From assembly GCF_030272615.1 (NCBI RefSeq), contig NC_081412.1, forward strand, positions 341,985,870-342,049,869: DNA of 64,000 nucleotides. Reading direction: 5' to 3'. The notes beneath the pieces were generated by a model. It saw only the letters and a list, made by a program, of their open reading frames with translations. It made no database searches and was not told the origin of the DNA. Position numbers and translations under genes: made by a program. The stretch is from Cryptomeria japonica (lineage: Eukaryota; Streptophyta; Pinopsida; Cupressales; Cupressaceae). This document shows, piece by piece, positions 12,601 to 22,743 of this stretch. The number at the start of each line of letters is the position of its first letter. Within the stretch, counting starts at the first letter, position 1.

Positions 12601-13760
12601 ATCTTGTAGTAGCTCTAAGCTAAGCCAATTAAACAAAAAACTAAGAAAGATGCATCCTCAAATTTCTTTATTGTTTAGAAAGGAACTTCAAAAGCTCTTA
12701 GATGTGGGATTCATCTAGTCAATTGATTATGCATAGTTGATTTGAAATCTAATTCCTATTACTAAACCTGATGGGGGCATCCATGTATGTACTGATTTTA
12801 GGGATCTAAAGAAATCTTGTCCTAAAGATGATATTCCATTACCAAATATTGATATGATAGTAGATCTCATAGCTAGACATGAGATGTTATCATTTATGGA
12901 AGGCTTATTTGATTACAACCAAATCAGAATTGCACCTAAAGATCAACATGAGATAGCCTTCACTTGCCCATGGGGAAATTATTGTTGGAAAATGATACCT
13001 TTTGGTCTTAAGAATATCAAAAATACCTTCCAGAGGGCTATGAATACAATATTTCATGTCATGATGCTGCCTTGACGAAGGATTATTTTCATGACTTGTT
13101 GGGTAAATCCTTTATAAGAGAAGGTCATCTTAATGTGCTAGACAAAATATTTTCCCGGTTAGAAACATACAAATTTAGATTAAATCCAAAATAATGTGTC
13201 TTTGGTGTGACGTCGAGAAAGTTTCTTGGGTACATTATTTCATGTAGAGGGATAGAAGTTGATCCTATGAAGGTTAAAGCAATCATGGAAATTCCTCCTA
13301 CCAATTTGTCTAAGTTACGAAGTTTACAAGTTAAAATATAGTCTATGAGAAGATTCATTGCACAACTAGAAAATAAATGTCAACCATTCCAACATTTTTT
13401 ACATAAAGGTGTCACCTTCAGATGGTATACAAAATTCCAATGATCTTTTCAACAATGGAAGGATTATCTAATGTCACCGCCAGTTTTGATGCCTCCTATT
13501 GATGAGAAACCCTTACTCTTGTACATCTCAACAACTTAATCCATATTAGGAGCTCTCTTAGAACAACATGATTATTCTGAAAAGAAGGGAGTTATTTATT
13601 ATATTAGTTATACCTTGGTGGGATATGAATTTAGCGACACACCTATTGAATGAGATTTCCTATTAGTTGTCATTGCTACTTAGAAACTCTGACACTATAT
13701 ATGCAAAGTCATCAAATAAAGCTCACTACAAAAGATTGATTACCTGAAATAATTATTGAG
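12601..13760 (+). pseudogene. Tat-A reverse transcriptase and first RNase H
   Basis: RT blocks are clear: PITKPDGGIHVCTDFRDLKKSCPKDDIPLP is readable before 12850, then the 73-residue stretch 12854-13072 with FTCPWGNYCWKMIPFGL and FQRAM. The first catalytic Asp position reads FMEGLF (Glu in place of Asp). The YxDD box reads YFHD at 13084-13095, so the first Asp of the pair is His. A frameshift lies between 13072 and 13081. The connection and RNase H follow (FLGYIISCRGIEVDP near 13230, RNase H about 13480-13720). The polymerase is doubly dead at its active site. Confidence 0.85.
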
Positions 13761-13939
13761 TAAAATTGTACTTACTGGATGATTAGCTAAGTGGGTCATG
13801 ATACTCATTGAATTTTATATTGAGTATGTAGAAAGAAAATTAATTGAAGGACAAGTCATAGCTAACCAACTAGTAGAGCACCAAAAGTCTCATACCATCT
13901 ATTAGTATTAGACTTTCCAAATGAATCTATTTTGACAAT

Positions 13940-14345
13940 GGCATCCTTAACATAATGGAAATTATATTTTGATGGATCATTCACTTAGAATGGATCTAGA
14001 TCTAGAGTTTTATTCATTACTACATAGGGAAATTGTATTCCTAAATCTTACCAATTGGCATTTTCTTGTATCAACAATAATGTAGAATATGAAGCCTTGA
14101 TCATTGAATTGAAAATAACTGTGCAATGGAACATTCAAGAACTTCATGTCTATGGTGACTCATAGTTAATCATCAAGAAAGTTGATAATTTAATATCTTA
14201 CAAAGGATGAAAAGCTTATTAGCTACAAGAGAATGGTTGATGATTTCAAAACATATTTTTCTTCCATAGAATTTGAGCAGATCCCTCGAGAAAACAACAA
14301 GGTAGCTGATGCTATGGATACAATAGGATCCATCTTGGATATGTT
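13940..14345 (+). pseudogene. Tat-A second, archaeal-type RNase H (aRNH)
   Basis: The translation around 13967-14330 reads YFDGSFT, then EYEALIIELK, YGDS and VADAM. This supplies the four acidic positions (D, E, D, D) of an RNase H. It directly follows the first RNase H and precedes the integrase, the common Tat order. Frame changes and stops (for example a TAG inside the YGDS-LII block) break it. Confidence 0.75.
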
Positions 14346-15350
14346 ACCGAATTTTCCTCATTGTTAGTTTCTAGTGGAACATGTACTCATGCCGACTTTC
14401 GAAGTTCCTCACACTGAACTCCTGTGTGAAATTGTTGGTCCTAATTCCCCTTGGTATGAAGACTTCTACAATTACCTGCATGATCAAACCCTTCCCCTTA
14501 AACTTTCTACCAACCAAAGAAAATAATTTATCTATCAAGCTTCCCGTTATGCTATCATTAGAGAAACCCTATACCAAAAAAGTTTGGATAGTACCCTCCT
14601 TAGGTGTTTAGATGATGTTAAAGTGTAGATTTTCTTATGAGAGGTGCACAATGGTGTATATGGTGCTCACTCTATTGGTCCTACATAAGCTAAGAAATTG
14701 TTTCAAACCAATTACTATTGGCATACTATGGGACGTGATGCTTACTACTTTGTCAAGAAATGTCACCAGCGTTTGGTTCATGGAGATCTTATTCATGCAC
14801 TAGTGCAAGAACTACATCCTATTACAATACCTTGGTCTTTCTCTTAGAAGGGATTCAACCTCATAGGAAAGACCCATCCCTCTTCTTCCAATGGACAAAA
14901 GTTTATCATTACCACCATTGAATAATTTATAAAGTGGATTGAAGCCATACCCCTTACCTATATCATTGGAAAGTAGATTTCTAAGTTTATCCTTAACTAC
15001 CTAATTTTTTTGCTATGGTGTCCCTTCATCTATCATCTTGGATAATGATTTCCCCTTAAAAAATTAATATGTCTATGAACTTTCTAACAAATTTTATATC
15101 TAGCATTTCTTTTCCACTCTCTATTACCCTCAGAGTAATGGTCAAGCTAAGGTGTCCAATAAAACTATCTTAAAATCCTCAAAAAGATAGTCAATGAAGC
15201 TGGTCATGATTGGTATCTCCAATTCAATCCCACCTTATGGGGCTAATGAACCAATATTCACACCTCTATGAGTGCCACTCTCTACTCTTTAGTTTATGGA
15301 TCTGAAGCTGTCTTTCCTATAGAGGTCATTATTCCATCTTTGAGAGTATT
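14346..15350 (+). pseudogene. Tat-A integrase, truncated at its C-terminus
   Basis: The H2C2 zinc region is readable at about 14630-14770 (VHNGVYGAHSIGPT ... YYFVKKCHQR). The catalytic core follows to 15345 with weak D,D,E blocks and ends YGSEAVFPIEVIIPSLRV. The reading stops at 15350, where an unrelated repeat beginning TGTAATGG starts, so the C-terminal part and the 3' LTR are missing. Multiple stops. Confidence 0.78.
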
Positions 15351-15922
15351 TGTAATGGTGGAAAATTAGGGTTAGGGTTAAATTAAGATAATAAAACTAC
15401 TAAATGACCTAATTAACTAGTCAATTTGGGAAGGAGAAGGAATCTAATAGATCTAGCTTTAAAAAAGACTAGGATTTTGATCAAATTCTAGTTCTTTTGG
15501 GTAGGGCCTTTCTCCCTCTAAAATTGAATTGATTTGATTGTTTGATGATTAGGGCAAAATACATGATAATTGAAGTATTATGATAGAAATAGTAAGCTAT
15601 AGATGTACCATGGAGCCACTAACCTATATCTGGGTAGAATAAGCTATTTGGAATCTTCTCTCAGAAGTTTGGCCTAAATTTTTGAGACCAAGTAGTATCA
15701 ATTCGCCATGGTCCTATGAATTTTTTATCATCGAAAGTTGAAGCTATTTGTCTCTGTGAACTCTGTCAATTCTCTTAAGTATAGTTCTATACATATTCTT
15801 GCACATAGAAATAAAGGGAAAGATGTTGGGAATAGGGGTTTTCCTTAGGGAAAACCTTAGTTTTGGAATTAACCATGAAATTGAATTGATAAATGTAATG
15901 AAAGACTGCAATAAAATACTTT
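15351..15922 (+). repeat. Direct repeat R1, copy 1 (copia 3'-end type)
   Basis: It is a diverged copy of 16354-16914. Both begin TGTAATGGT with ATTAGGG close behind, and both contain a purine run followed by TGTTGGGAATAGGGG (here 15834), which looks like a polypurine tract plus LTR start. The stretch 15843-15865 can fold into a short perfect hairpin (GGTTTTCC/GGAAAACC type). No gene seen. Confidence 0.6.
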
Positions 15923-16353
15923 CCTTTTGAGGGAAAGGCTAAAAATGCTTGAAACACTGTATGCATGTGTGCCAAAGGATAAGAAAACAAAGTTGGAGAA
16001 GAAAGCTATGAAATATATCTTCATTGGGTATAATTATGGTGTGAAAGGATACAAGCTTTGGGTTCCTATTGAAAAAAAGGTAATATATGCTAGAAGTGTT
16101 ATTTTTAGAGAAACTAAGCCTCATTTTATTACATTGTAGCTAGAGAAAAATAAATAGGAAGATGTGATTCAACTTCTTTCTATGCTTGAGAAAGTTGAAT
16201 TGGGATCCCTAGATAGACAAGAAGTTGAGGAGATCTAAATCTTCAAAAGAGGAAGAAGAACATCCTACTCATCTTGTTTGAAGTTCTATAGGGAATAGAA
16301 AACCACATGAAAGCTATTAACCTAATGATTGAAGATGCATAGGCATTAGGTAT
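15923..16353 (+). pseudogene. Ty1/copia integrase C-terminal fragment
   Basis: An open stretch from 15927 to 16136 reads ACVPKDKKTKLEKKA, IFIGYNYGVKGYKLW and VIYARSVIFRE. This is the conserved tail of copia integrase just before the RT. Stops follow at 16137 and beyond, and no RT is found. It sits between two direct repeats and is an isolated relic whose parent element is unknown. Confidence 0.75.
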
Positions 16354-16914
16354 TGTAATGGTAAAAATTAGGGTTTCACCAATTAAGGTAACAAAACCAC
16401 TAATTTTTCTTAATTAACCACCACATTGAAAGATAAATGGACCTAATAGATCCAGGCTTAATCTCGAAGGGAAAAAGTCTGAAATTCTTATTAGGTTCAC
16501 TTGGTTAGGGTTTGATTCTCTCTTTCTAAGTTGAATTGTGAAAATGCTGAAATTAGGGTAAAATAGGCGATTATGAAGTGATTGGGTAGAAATAGTGAGC
16601 TATAGTAATCGTAGAGAGACACCAACCTAGATCTCGATAAAATAAGATGTTTTAGATATGTTCCTAGAAGTTTGACATGATTTTCCAGGACTGGGGCTCA
16701 TCAATTTGCCATTTTCCTCTTAATTTCTCATCATCAAAAGGTGAACTTGTTTGTTTGTGTGAATATTGTCGATCCTCCTAAATGTATCTTTGTACTTGTT
16801 TCCTATACATAGAAAGAAGGGGGAAATTGTTGGGAATAGGGGTTTTCCTAAGTCAATCCTCGATTTAGGAATTAACCTTGAATGAAATAATGCAAATACT
16901 GAAATAAATGCTAG
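16354..16914 (+). repeat. Direct repeat R1, copy 2
   Basis: It matches 15351-15922 with many substitutions and indels. AGAAGGGGGAAAT ends at 16827 and is followed by TGTTGGGAATAGGGG from 16828, a good polypurine tract and LTR-start pair. This suggests both copies are 3' ends of one copia family. Confidence 0.6.
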
Positions 16915-17500
16915 ATAGATATACCTCAGATCTGCACTTATTGATGATGATTCTTTTCTATTTGAGTGTAATCATGTATGTTGTATGAATTGGCATGAAC
17001 ATGAAAAAACCCTAATCACACACACATGCTTGCATAAGAATGATGTAGTTTTTCTCCACAATGATTGAATGATCAATATGCAACCTTGAAGATCACTGAA
17101 GATGCTTGATTATGAATGCTTCATGGATGAAAGAATGATAGGAATTGATTGCTTAGATTGCTTGAATGGATAGATGAAATTAGGCTGATCAAATGTATTT
17201 ATATAGGTAAATTAATGATTAGACCGACCTCAAACATTCATGATGAGCTACGAATATCAAAACTTACCATTGAGATATAGCCTCAACCTCATTCTAAATT
17301 AGGGCTGGATTAAGTTGGACCATGGCATTTTGGGCAACATAGTCCAGACCAGGGCATTTCATGCCCCGGTCTTGTCTCAATCAAGACCAAAATAGAGCTA
17401 AAATAGGGTAGTCATCCCATGGTAGGACCTACAAAAGGCTATTCATAGAATCAAAGCTGGAGAATAGGCACAAACAAACCTAGAAAGGTGATGAGGATAG
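16915..17500. other. Unassigned relic DNA, possibly LTR remainder
   Basis: No gene seen. It continues from the LTR-like start at 16828. A TATATAAATA-type box lies on the minus strand near 17207-17220. No second copy in the window allows the edges to be fixed. Confidence 0.35.
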
Positions 17501-18241
17501 TGTTGGCTTTGGCATGTTTGTCACTGATGTGAATAAGTGTGATTGAAGAGAAAGATATTTAATCTATGAATAAATAGAAATATGCCTTGTTTATGAGTTA
17601 GTAGTTATTATTATATGGTGACAAAGGTAAGGCACAAAAACATATTGATAGCACTTCATTCTGCTATATTTTGATTGCATCAATCGGTTATAACAAGCAT
17701 GAATATAAGTTTCATTGTGTCAATTGTGCATATTAGAGTTGTACACATGTTGTCAATATTGTCTGACAATAGTTAAAAAAAACTTGTTAATACTATATGT
17801 TGACTTCAAATGGATAATGACTTCTTGATATTGTGTATGTTGTCTCCAATTCAAGTTTTTGCACTCTATCATTATGGCAACAACAATGGTCATAATACCT
17901 GTGTTGTTAATGATCACTGTCAAGTTTTCTAGACTCAATGTTAATCATATTGGTCACAATAATGATCTTCATGACTTTTATACTAAGTTACATAGTTTAA
18001 TCTATGACGTGCAATGAAGTTTCTATCTTTGTACAACACAGGCGACAGGAGGAACATAGACAAGTGACAAAAAAACAAATGACCAAATCTACCAATATTA
18101 TTATAGAAGTTTAGTATCTTAGCAAATAATATTCATAGGTTATCAAAGACCTTTGGAGATATGACAAAGTCAAATGTTTAAGTTCATATTTATGCATGGG
18201 TTTAAAAGGAAGTTTAAAACATTTAATGATTACTTTTATGT
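17501..18241 (+). repeat. copia-2 5' LTR, segment 1
   Basis: It starts TGTTGGCTTTGG and is AT-rich and noncoding. It is interrupted after TATGT (18237-18241), the left target repeat of the LARD-like element. Confidence 0.5.
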
Positions 18242-20040
18242 TGTAATGCCCGCCAAAATACCCTCAAGAAAACAACTAAACTAACTAACAAATGGAGATA
18301 TTTTTTTTTTTAAACATCTACTAACGCAACATAGTAAACCATCAATACATAAGATCATAGTTTAACTTCCCATATATGCATAAAAAATTATGACCATATC
18401 CATATCCAAACATCATATAATGCAAGCAGAATTAACATCATAACCATAACCATCTCAAAACATACATACATCCATTTACACTTTCCCTAGGGTACTCCAA
18501 CATGTAGTACCCCTGCCCTAATCAGATTCTAATCTCGGTTTGACCTTGGTTAGTTTACCATGTTATAATGTTATAGTTAGATGTTATGATTATTATGCAT
18601 ACCTATTAATGTGGTTTTCACATCAATTCTTATGTAAGTTTATGTGTTCTCCCGATTCGTGTTATTAATCTCGGGTTAACACTTTCATTAAATATTTATA
18701 TGTATGCATGTGTGATTCATGGTTGCAGGAGATTGTAGGTACAATACCGCATAGGTATGAGGTTCATCTCCACCTGGATTCATAGGTTTGAGTGTTCCTC
18801 TTTGGTCCTTAGAGATTGGATTAGGTGGTTGTAAGACCCTCATTTTACCCTAGTCATGCTCAAGTGAGCATTGTCAGTCTCTGTTAGTTAACCCTTTGGT
18901 TGGGTATGCGGGTCGTGTATCTGGTTGGCTTTCTTGGGTTGCGTGTGGTAAAATTGAGTATTTAATCCTTATTATTTAATTTGATTAAATGTGTTCTTTT
19001 ACGCATTAGTAAATTAAGGGACTAAATTAAATAGGACCCCTTTATGTGACTAATCATTAATTAGAATTGCTCTATTCATGTTTTTAGCAAGTTAGATTAA
19101 ATAGTTAATTTTAAATGATAAATCTATTCAGTTTATGCATTTTGAAAGGAAAGATTAAATTTTATTTGAAATAGAAATAATTTAGCTCTTTGGCATTTTG
19201 GAAATAGAAAGGTTAATTTCAATTAATTGAGAAAATCAATTTTTAAAATAAAAGCAAGTAGTTAGCATATTGAAATAGTTTAAAAAAAATGATTTTTCAT
19301 TTTATTTGAAAGAAAATATTTTAAATTAAAAAAAAAAAGTATTTTAAACCCAAAAAAATGAATTTTGGTCAACATTTTCCATTTAACCTAGGTTTGAAAA
19401 ATATTTTTGGAGGATTATTTTTGGAGAGATATTTTTGGAAAATATTCTTGGGAAAGAATGGTTTTGGAGAAATTTTGGGCATTTGTGGGAGGAGGAATTT
19501 CTGGAGCTTGCAAGTTGGGCTCTTCAGCAAATCTCTTCTAGGATTGCATATGGAGGTAGGAGTTTTATTAATCTCCTTTGTTGGCAAAGAAATTTACTGA
19601 TTGGTTTAAAAAGAAATGTGTTTGTTGTTGAAAAATCTTTCAGATTGGTGAATAAAAAAGAATAGCAATGAGATTTTGAATTACCCCTCCTTGAATTCAT
19701 TCCTTTGTTTTCAAATCAGTTTTTGGTTTGCTCAGATTGATTTCTAGATTGAATTTCGGATTGGGTTTTAAATCTATGCATATTAGTGTGTGTTTTGCAA
19801 ATTTGGTTGAATCATTGTGGGAGAAATGATTCTTTTTGCCCAAATATGATATTTGGTTGAGGAATCTTGTCTATTTTAGTCTGGTTATTCAACAAATTTT
19901 AAATATGTGATAACCATGGAGATTCTGAAAATTTGTTTGAAGTCTCTGTTTGAGACTATGAATAATAAACAAATTGGGTTTTCCTTTTTAAAAGTTTTTA
20001 TTAAAAATACAATAAAATATGAAACAAAATTTATTTTGGG

Positions 20041-20345
20041 CAGATTGGGTTTTGGAGGGCGGAGGAGCCAAGGCTCAACCCGCGCCCCCCTCTCCTCCAT
20101 GGGCTCGCAGCTTTGGAGGTCTGCGACCACACTGGTGGCCGCAGAGCTCTGCGACCACAGTGTGGCCGTAGAGACCTGCGACCATCGTGTGGCCGCAGAG
20201 ACTTGTGACCCCATGGTGGCCATAGGGACCCCACGTCCAATGTGTGGATGCCGCAGGCCTGCGTCCACCATGGTGGCCATAACCTCTGCGGCTAGGGCAC
20301 AACCCCCACTCCCGTGGATGGGAGGTGGGCCCTGTGGGTATTTTA
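20041..20345. repeat. GC-rich palindromic minisatellite (~27-bp period)
   Basis: Units begin at about 20121, 20149, 20176 and 20202 and continue in weaker form to 20300. The core is CTGCGACCAC then GTGTGGCCGCAG: each unit is close to a perfect inverted repeat (CTGCG, CCAC, GTGG, CGCAG). It sits in very AT-rich surroundings. Open reading stretches on both strands here (for example 19885-20404) come from the repeat and are not genes. Confidence 0.8.
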
Positions 20346-20452
20346 TTTTAAATAAAAATAAATGCATCACATTTTATAATTTGGTTTATTTAAAAAGTTT
20401 TTAATATTATTTTATTAAAAAAATTTAAATAGTTTTTTTTAAAAATTATTAT

Positions 20453-20588
20453 TTAGTATATATTTTATTAATTGCGGATTAATATATATATTAATTAATA
20501 TTTAATTTGTAATGTTATTATTAATTATTAATTAGTATATATTTTATTAATGATGGATTAATATATATTAATTAATATTTAATTTGTA
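20453..20588. repeat. AT-rich tandem duplication (~79-bp period)
   Basis: Two adjacent copies begin TTAGTATATATTTTATTAAT at 20453 and 20532 and run to about 20511 and 20588. They differ by a few bases. This lies in the noncoding body of the solo LTR. Confidence 0.75.
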
Positions 20589-20877
20589 TTTATATATATA
20601 TGCAAGGAAGTATCATTTTAATTGGTAAATGATCATCGATTTTAATTTCTTTTTAAAGGTATATTTCCTTTTTTTGGAAAGTATATATTTATGTTGCAAG
20701 AGAAGAGATTAGAAATTGTCTTCGAACCAGTATGGAAGATGTTTTATTTTGAAAAATGAATATCATATTTTTAGCTGATTAATGAATATTTGATTTTATA
20801 TCATTGTATGTACTGCATATATTATAATTATATTCTTGTGAATTTGGTTTGAAAACTCATGATGACGTATTCATGTT

Positions 20878-22743
20878 CTGATTAATTAGAAAAATAGGTT
20901 TTAAGGATTTGAAACCTTTTACAAAAAGATCAAAAGATAGTTCAACAAAGATCAACTAGACCAACATAAAGACAACATACAAAAGACTGGCAAGAAAGCC
21001 AACAACCTGAATAAACAAAAAAAGACTAGGAACAACAAAGAAGAAAAAACCAGAAATAAAGACCTAGAAAGCTAGCAACACCTACAGAGACTTAAGAAGT
21101 TCAACAACCTTGATGACCAACAAGTCATAATTCGCTGAAGCAACTTTGAGTTCTTTGATTTCCTTGTTTGGTTTTTTCTCCCTCTTCTTGCCTCTAGTCC
21201 TCGTTCTTGGTCCTTGCACACCTTCCACGCCCTCCATGTCAGGTTCTTGCTCCAGGGATCCCTTCTCATTCTCCAGCTTACTGATCAGGATTTTGATGTT
21301 GTCAATTGAGGCCTTCAGAATGTTATAACTTTATTCAACAATGCTTTTGAGATAGGTATCAATTTTGTTGAGTCTGTTTTCAGCATCCACCATTCTCTGG
21401 TCCCTAACAATGTCATTGTTTTTTATTTCCTCCAGAGCCTTCTCCACTTGCTCAAACCTTGGATTAAAGGTGCCCCTAATCTCTTTAGCTCTGGTAATAG
21501 TCTTTCCCAAATCATCAACATACTCAGCCATAGATTTACCTTCACTGATGCTAATAGTCTCAAGAATTTGAATCCTATGACTCAGTTTCTTGTTTTCCTC
21601 CACAACTTTCTTGTGACTATTTATGAGCCAGTTGTGGGTGTCCACAAACCCCTTCAAACCCTCAATAGAAGGGTTAGAAGGGGGGATTTTTTCACCAACC
21701 TTGGCCTGATCAATTTTGGGGTCTTCTCCACCAGTAATCTGTTCGACATCACCACCAACATTCTGGTTGAAGCCATCCCCCGTAATCTCCTCCTCAACTT
21801 TTTGGTCTGCATCAGAATCCTTGCTCTGCTCTTTGTCCTCTGACTCTGGCTCAGAATTTCCCTGCCTTTTCTTCTTTTTCCTTTTCTGAAAAGAAGATTT
21901 AGGTTTCTTCTTCCGAGGGGACAAAGAGTCATCCTTTTCAAAGTCCTCATAGACCTCCGAGGAGGAGGAAGAGTGAATCTGGAAGACCTTCTCTTTTCTT
22001 TTTTTCTTGCCCTTAGAAGAGGACAACTTACTGCTCTCTTGTTTTCTTTTCTTACCCAATTCAACATCGGAGTCCTCCAGACTCTCCTTAGTCTCACTTT
22101 TTGAATCACCAACAGAATCCTCACCCACAAAAAAATCAGAGTCCGACCCTTCCTCCTCAGAATCAGAGACAGAAAGATGGGGGCAGACGATTTGATTAGC
22201 TTTAATATGATCATGGATTAGGACCATTAGACCTTGGTGCACAACAATGTCTCCCTTAGGGTTCTCTTTGTGGGCTTTGATAGTGGCATTTATCAAGCAA
22301 ATCAGGAAATAGGGTATGTTAACTTTCTCTTCATACCTGAAGTGGTTGAGCAACACGAAATGGTAGTTGTAAACTTTGGTAAATCTGCCATCTAGAGTGA
22401 TGTAGTGCATGATTGAAAACATAACCTCCCTCCAAGGCTTAGAAAAATCCCTGGGAGGGTAGTAGGTCTTGCTAAGCTTAACCAGGCACTTCTTCTCCTT
22501 AGTAGTTTCAGGGTATTGCTCGATGGCCTCCTTGCTAAGCTTTATGTCCCTGTAGAAATTACTTCCCTCCCTCCGGAGACTTATCACCTGAGCAATGAGG
22601 TCTTCATCGATGGTGATAGTTTGATCTCCCATTTTCAAGGCACCCTTCCTCCAATTTTCAGTGAAAAAATTAGTGATTTTAACATCCCTCCCATGGAGTC
22701 TTTCCATGTACTTCGTTAGCCCGCCCTTCTGCACGATACTCTA
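20878..22743 (-). mobile_element. Inserted segment flanked by a 17-bp target duplication
   Basis: GATGACGTATTCATGTT (20861-20877) and GATGACATATTCATGTT (22744-22760) bracket a 1866-bp segment. The length of this duplication is typical of insertions made by LINE (non-LTR) machinery, not of LTR elements. The segment is a 3' untranslated stretch of about 200 bp plus one long reading frame on the minus strand, cut off exactly at the right-hand junction, as in 5'-truncated retrocopies. I see no poly(A) tail, so the mechanism is not settled. Confidence 0.6.
21082..22743 (-). pseudogene. Plant-transposon-type protein (possible PF20167-like domain), 5'-truncated, one internal stop
   Basis: A single minus-strand frame runs from the junction at 22743 to TAG at 21084-21082, about 550 codons, broken only by TAA at 21333-21331 (GAA then TAA, consistent with a former CAA). 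There is no upstream ATG; the first in-frame Met is about residue 12. The N-terminal ~200 residues have the layout of the putative plant transposon protein domain: GGLTKYMERLHGRDV, then FFTENWRKG, a VISLRREG turn, and a hydrophobic YHFVLLNHF block. Residues ~200-340 are a Ser/Glu/Asp/Lys-rich linker with Lys-rich runs like nuclear signals. The C-terminus is heptad-like coiled coil and ends in KVVELLKSL. By layout it resembles the protein encoded in the Tat-C LTRs. Family assignment is inference. Its function is unknown. Confidence 0.7.

Larger units (their letters stand above)
1..15350 (+). mobile_element. Tat-A: decayed Ty3/gypsy (Tat-type) retrotransposon, split by copia-1
   Basis: Domain order gag, protease, RT, RNase H, second (archaeal-type) RNase H, integrase can be read on the + strand between 8572 and 15345. 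The second RNase H after the first marks the Tat group of plant Ty3/gypsy elements. The gag N-terminus lies left of the copia-1 insertion and the rest lies right of it. The left end runs off the window and the right end stops abruptly at 15350 inside the integrase, so neither LTR is identified. Stops and frameshifts occur throughout, so the element is dead. Confidence 0.85.

Noticed and set aside
19885-20404. Overlapping open stretches of 161 and 165 residues on opposite strands
   Set aside because: They arise from the GC-rich palindromic minisatellite, which suppresses stops on both strands. No coding signature.
21654-22214. 186-residue basic open stretch overlapping the long minus-strand frame
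   Set aside because: It is a shadow of the low-complexity Glu/Lys/Ser linker in another frame of the same strand.
20878-22743. Helitron or DNA-transposon explanation for the long-frame insert
   Set aside because: The insert has a 17-bp target duplication and no terminal inverted repeats, and Helitrons make no target duplication.
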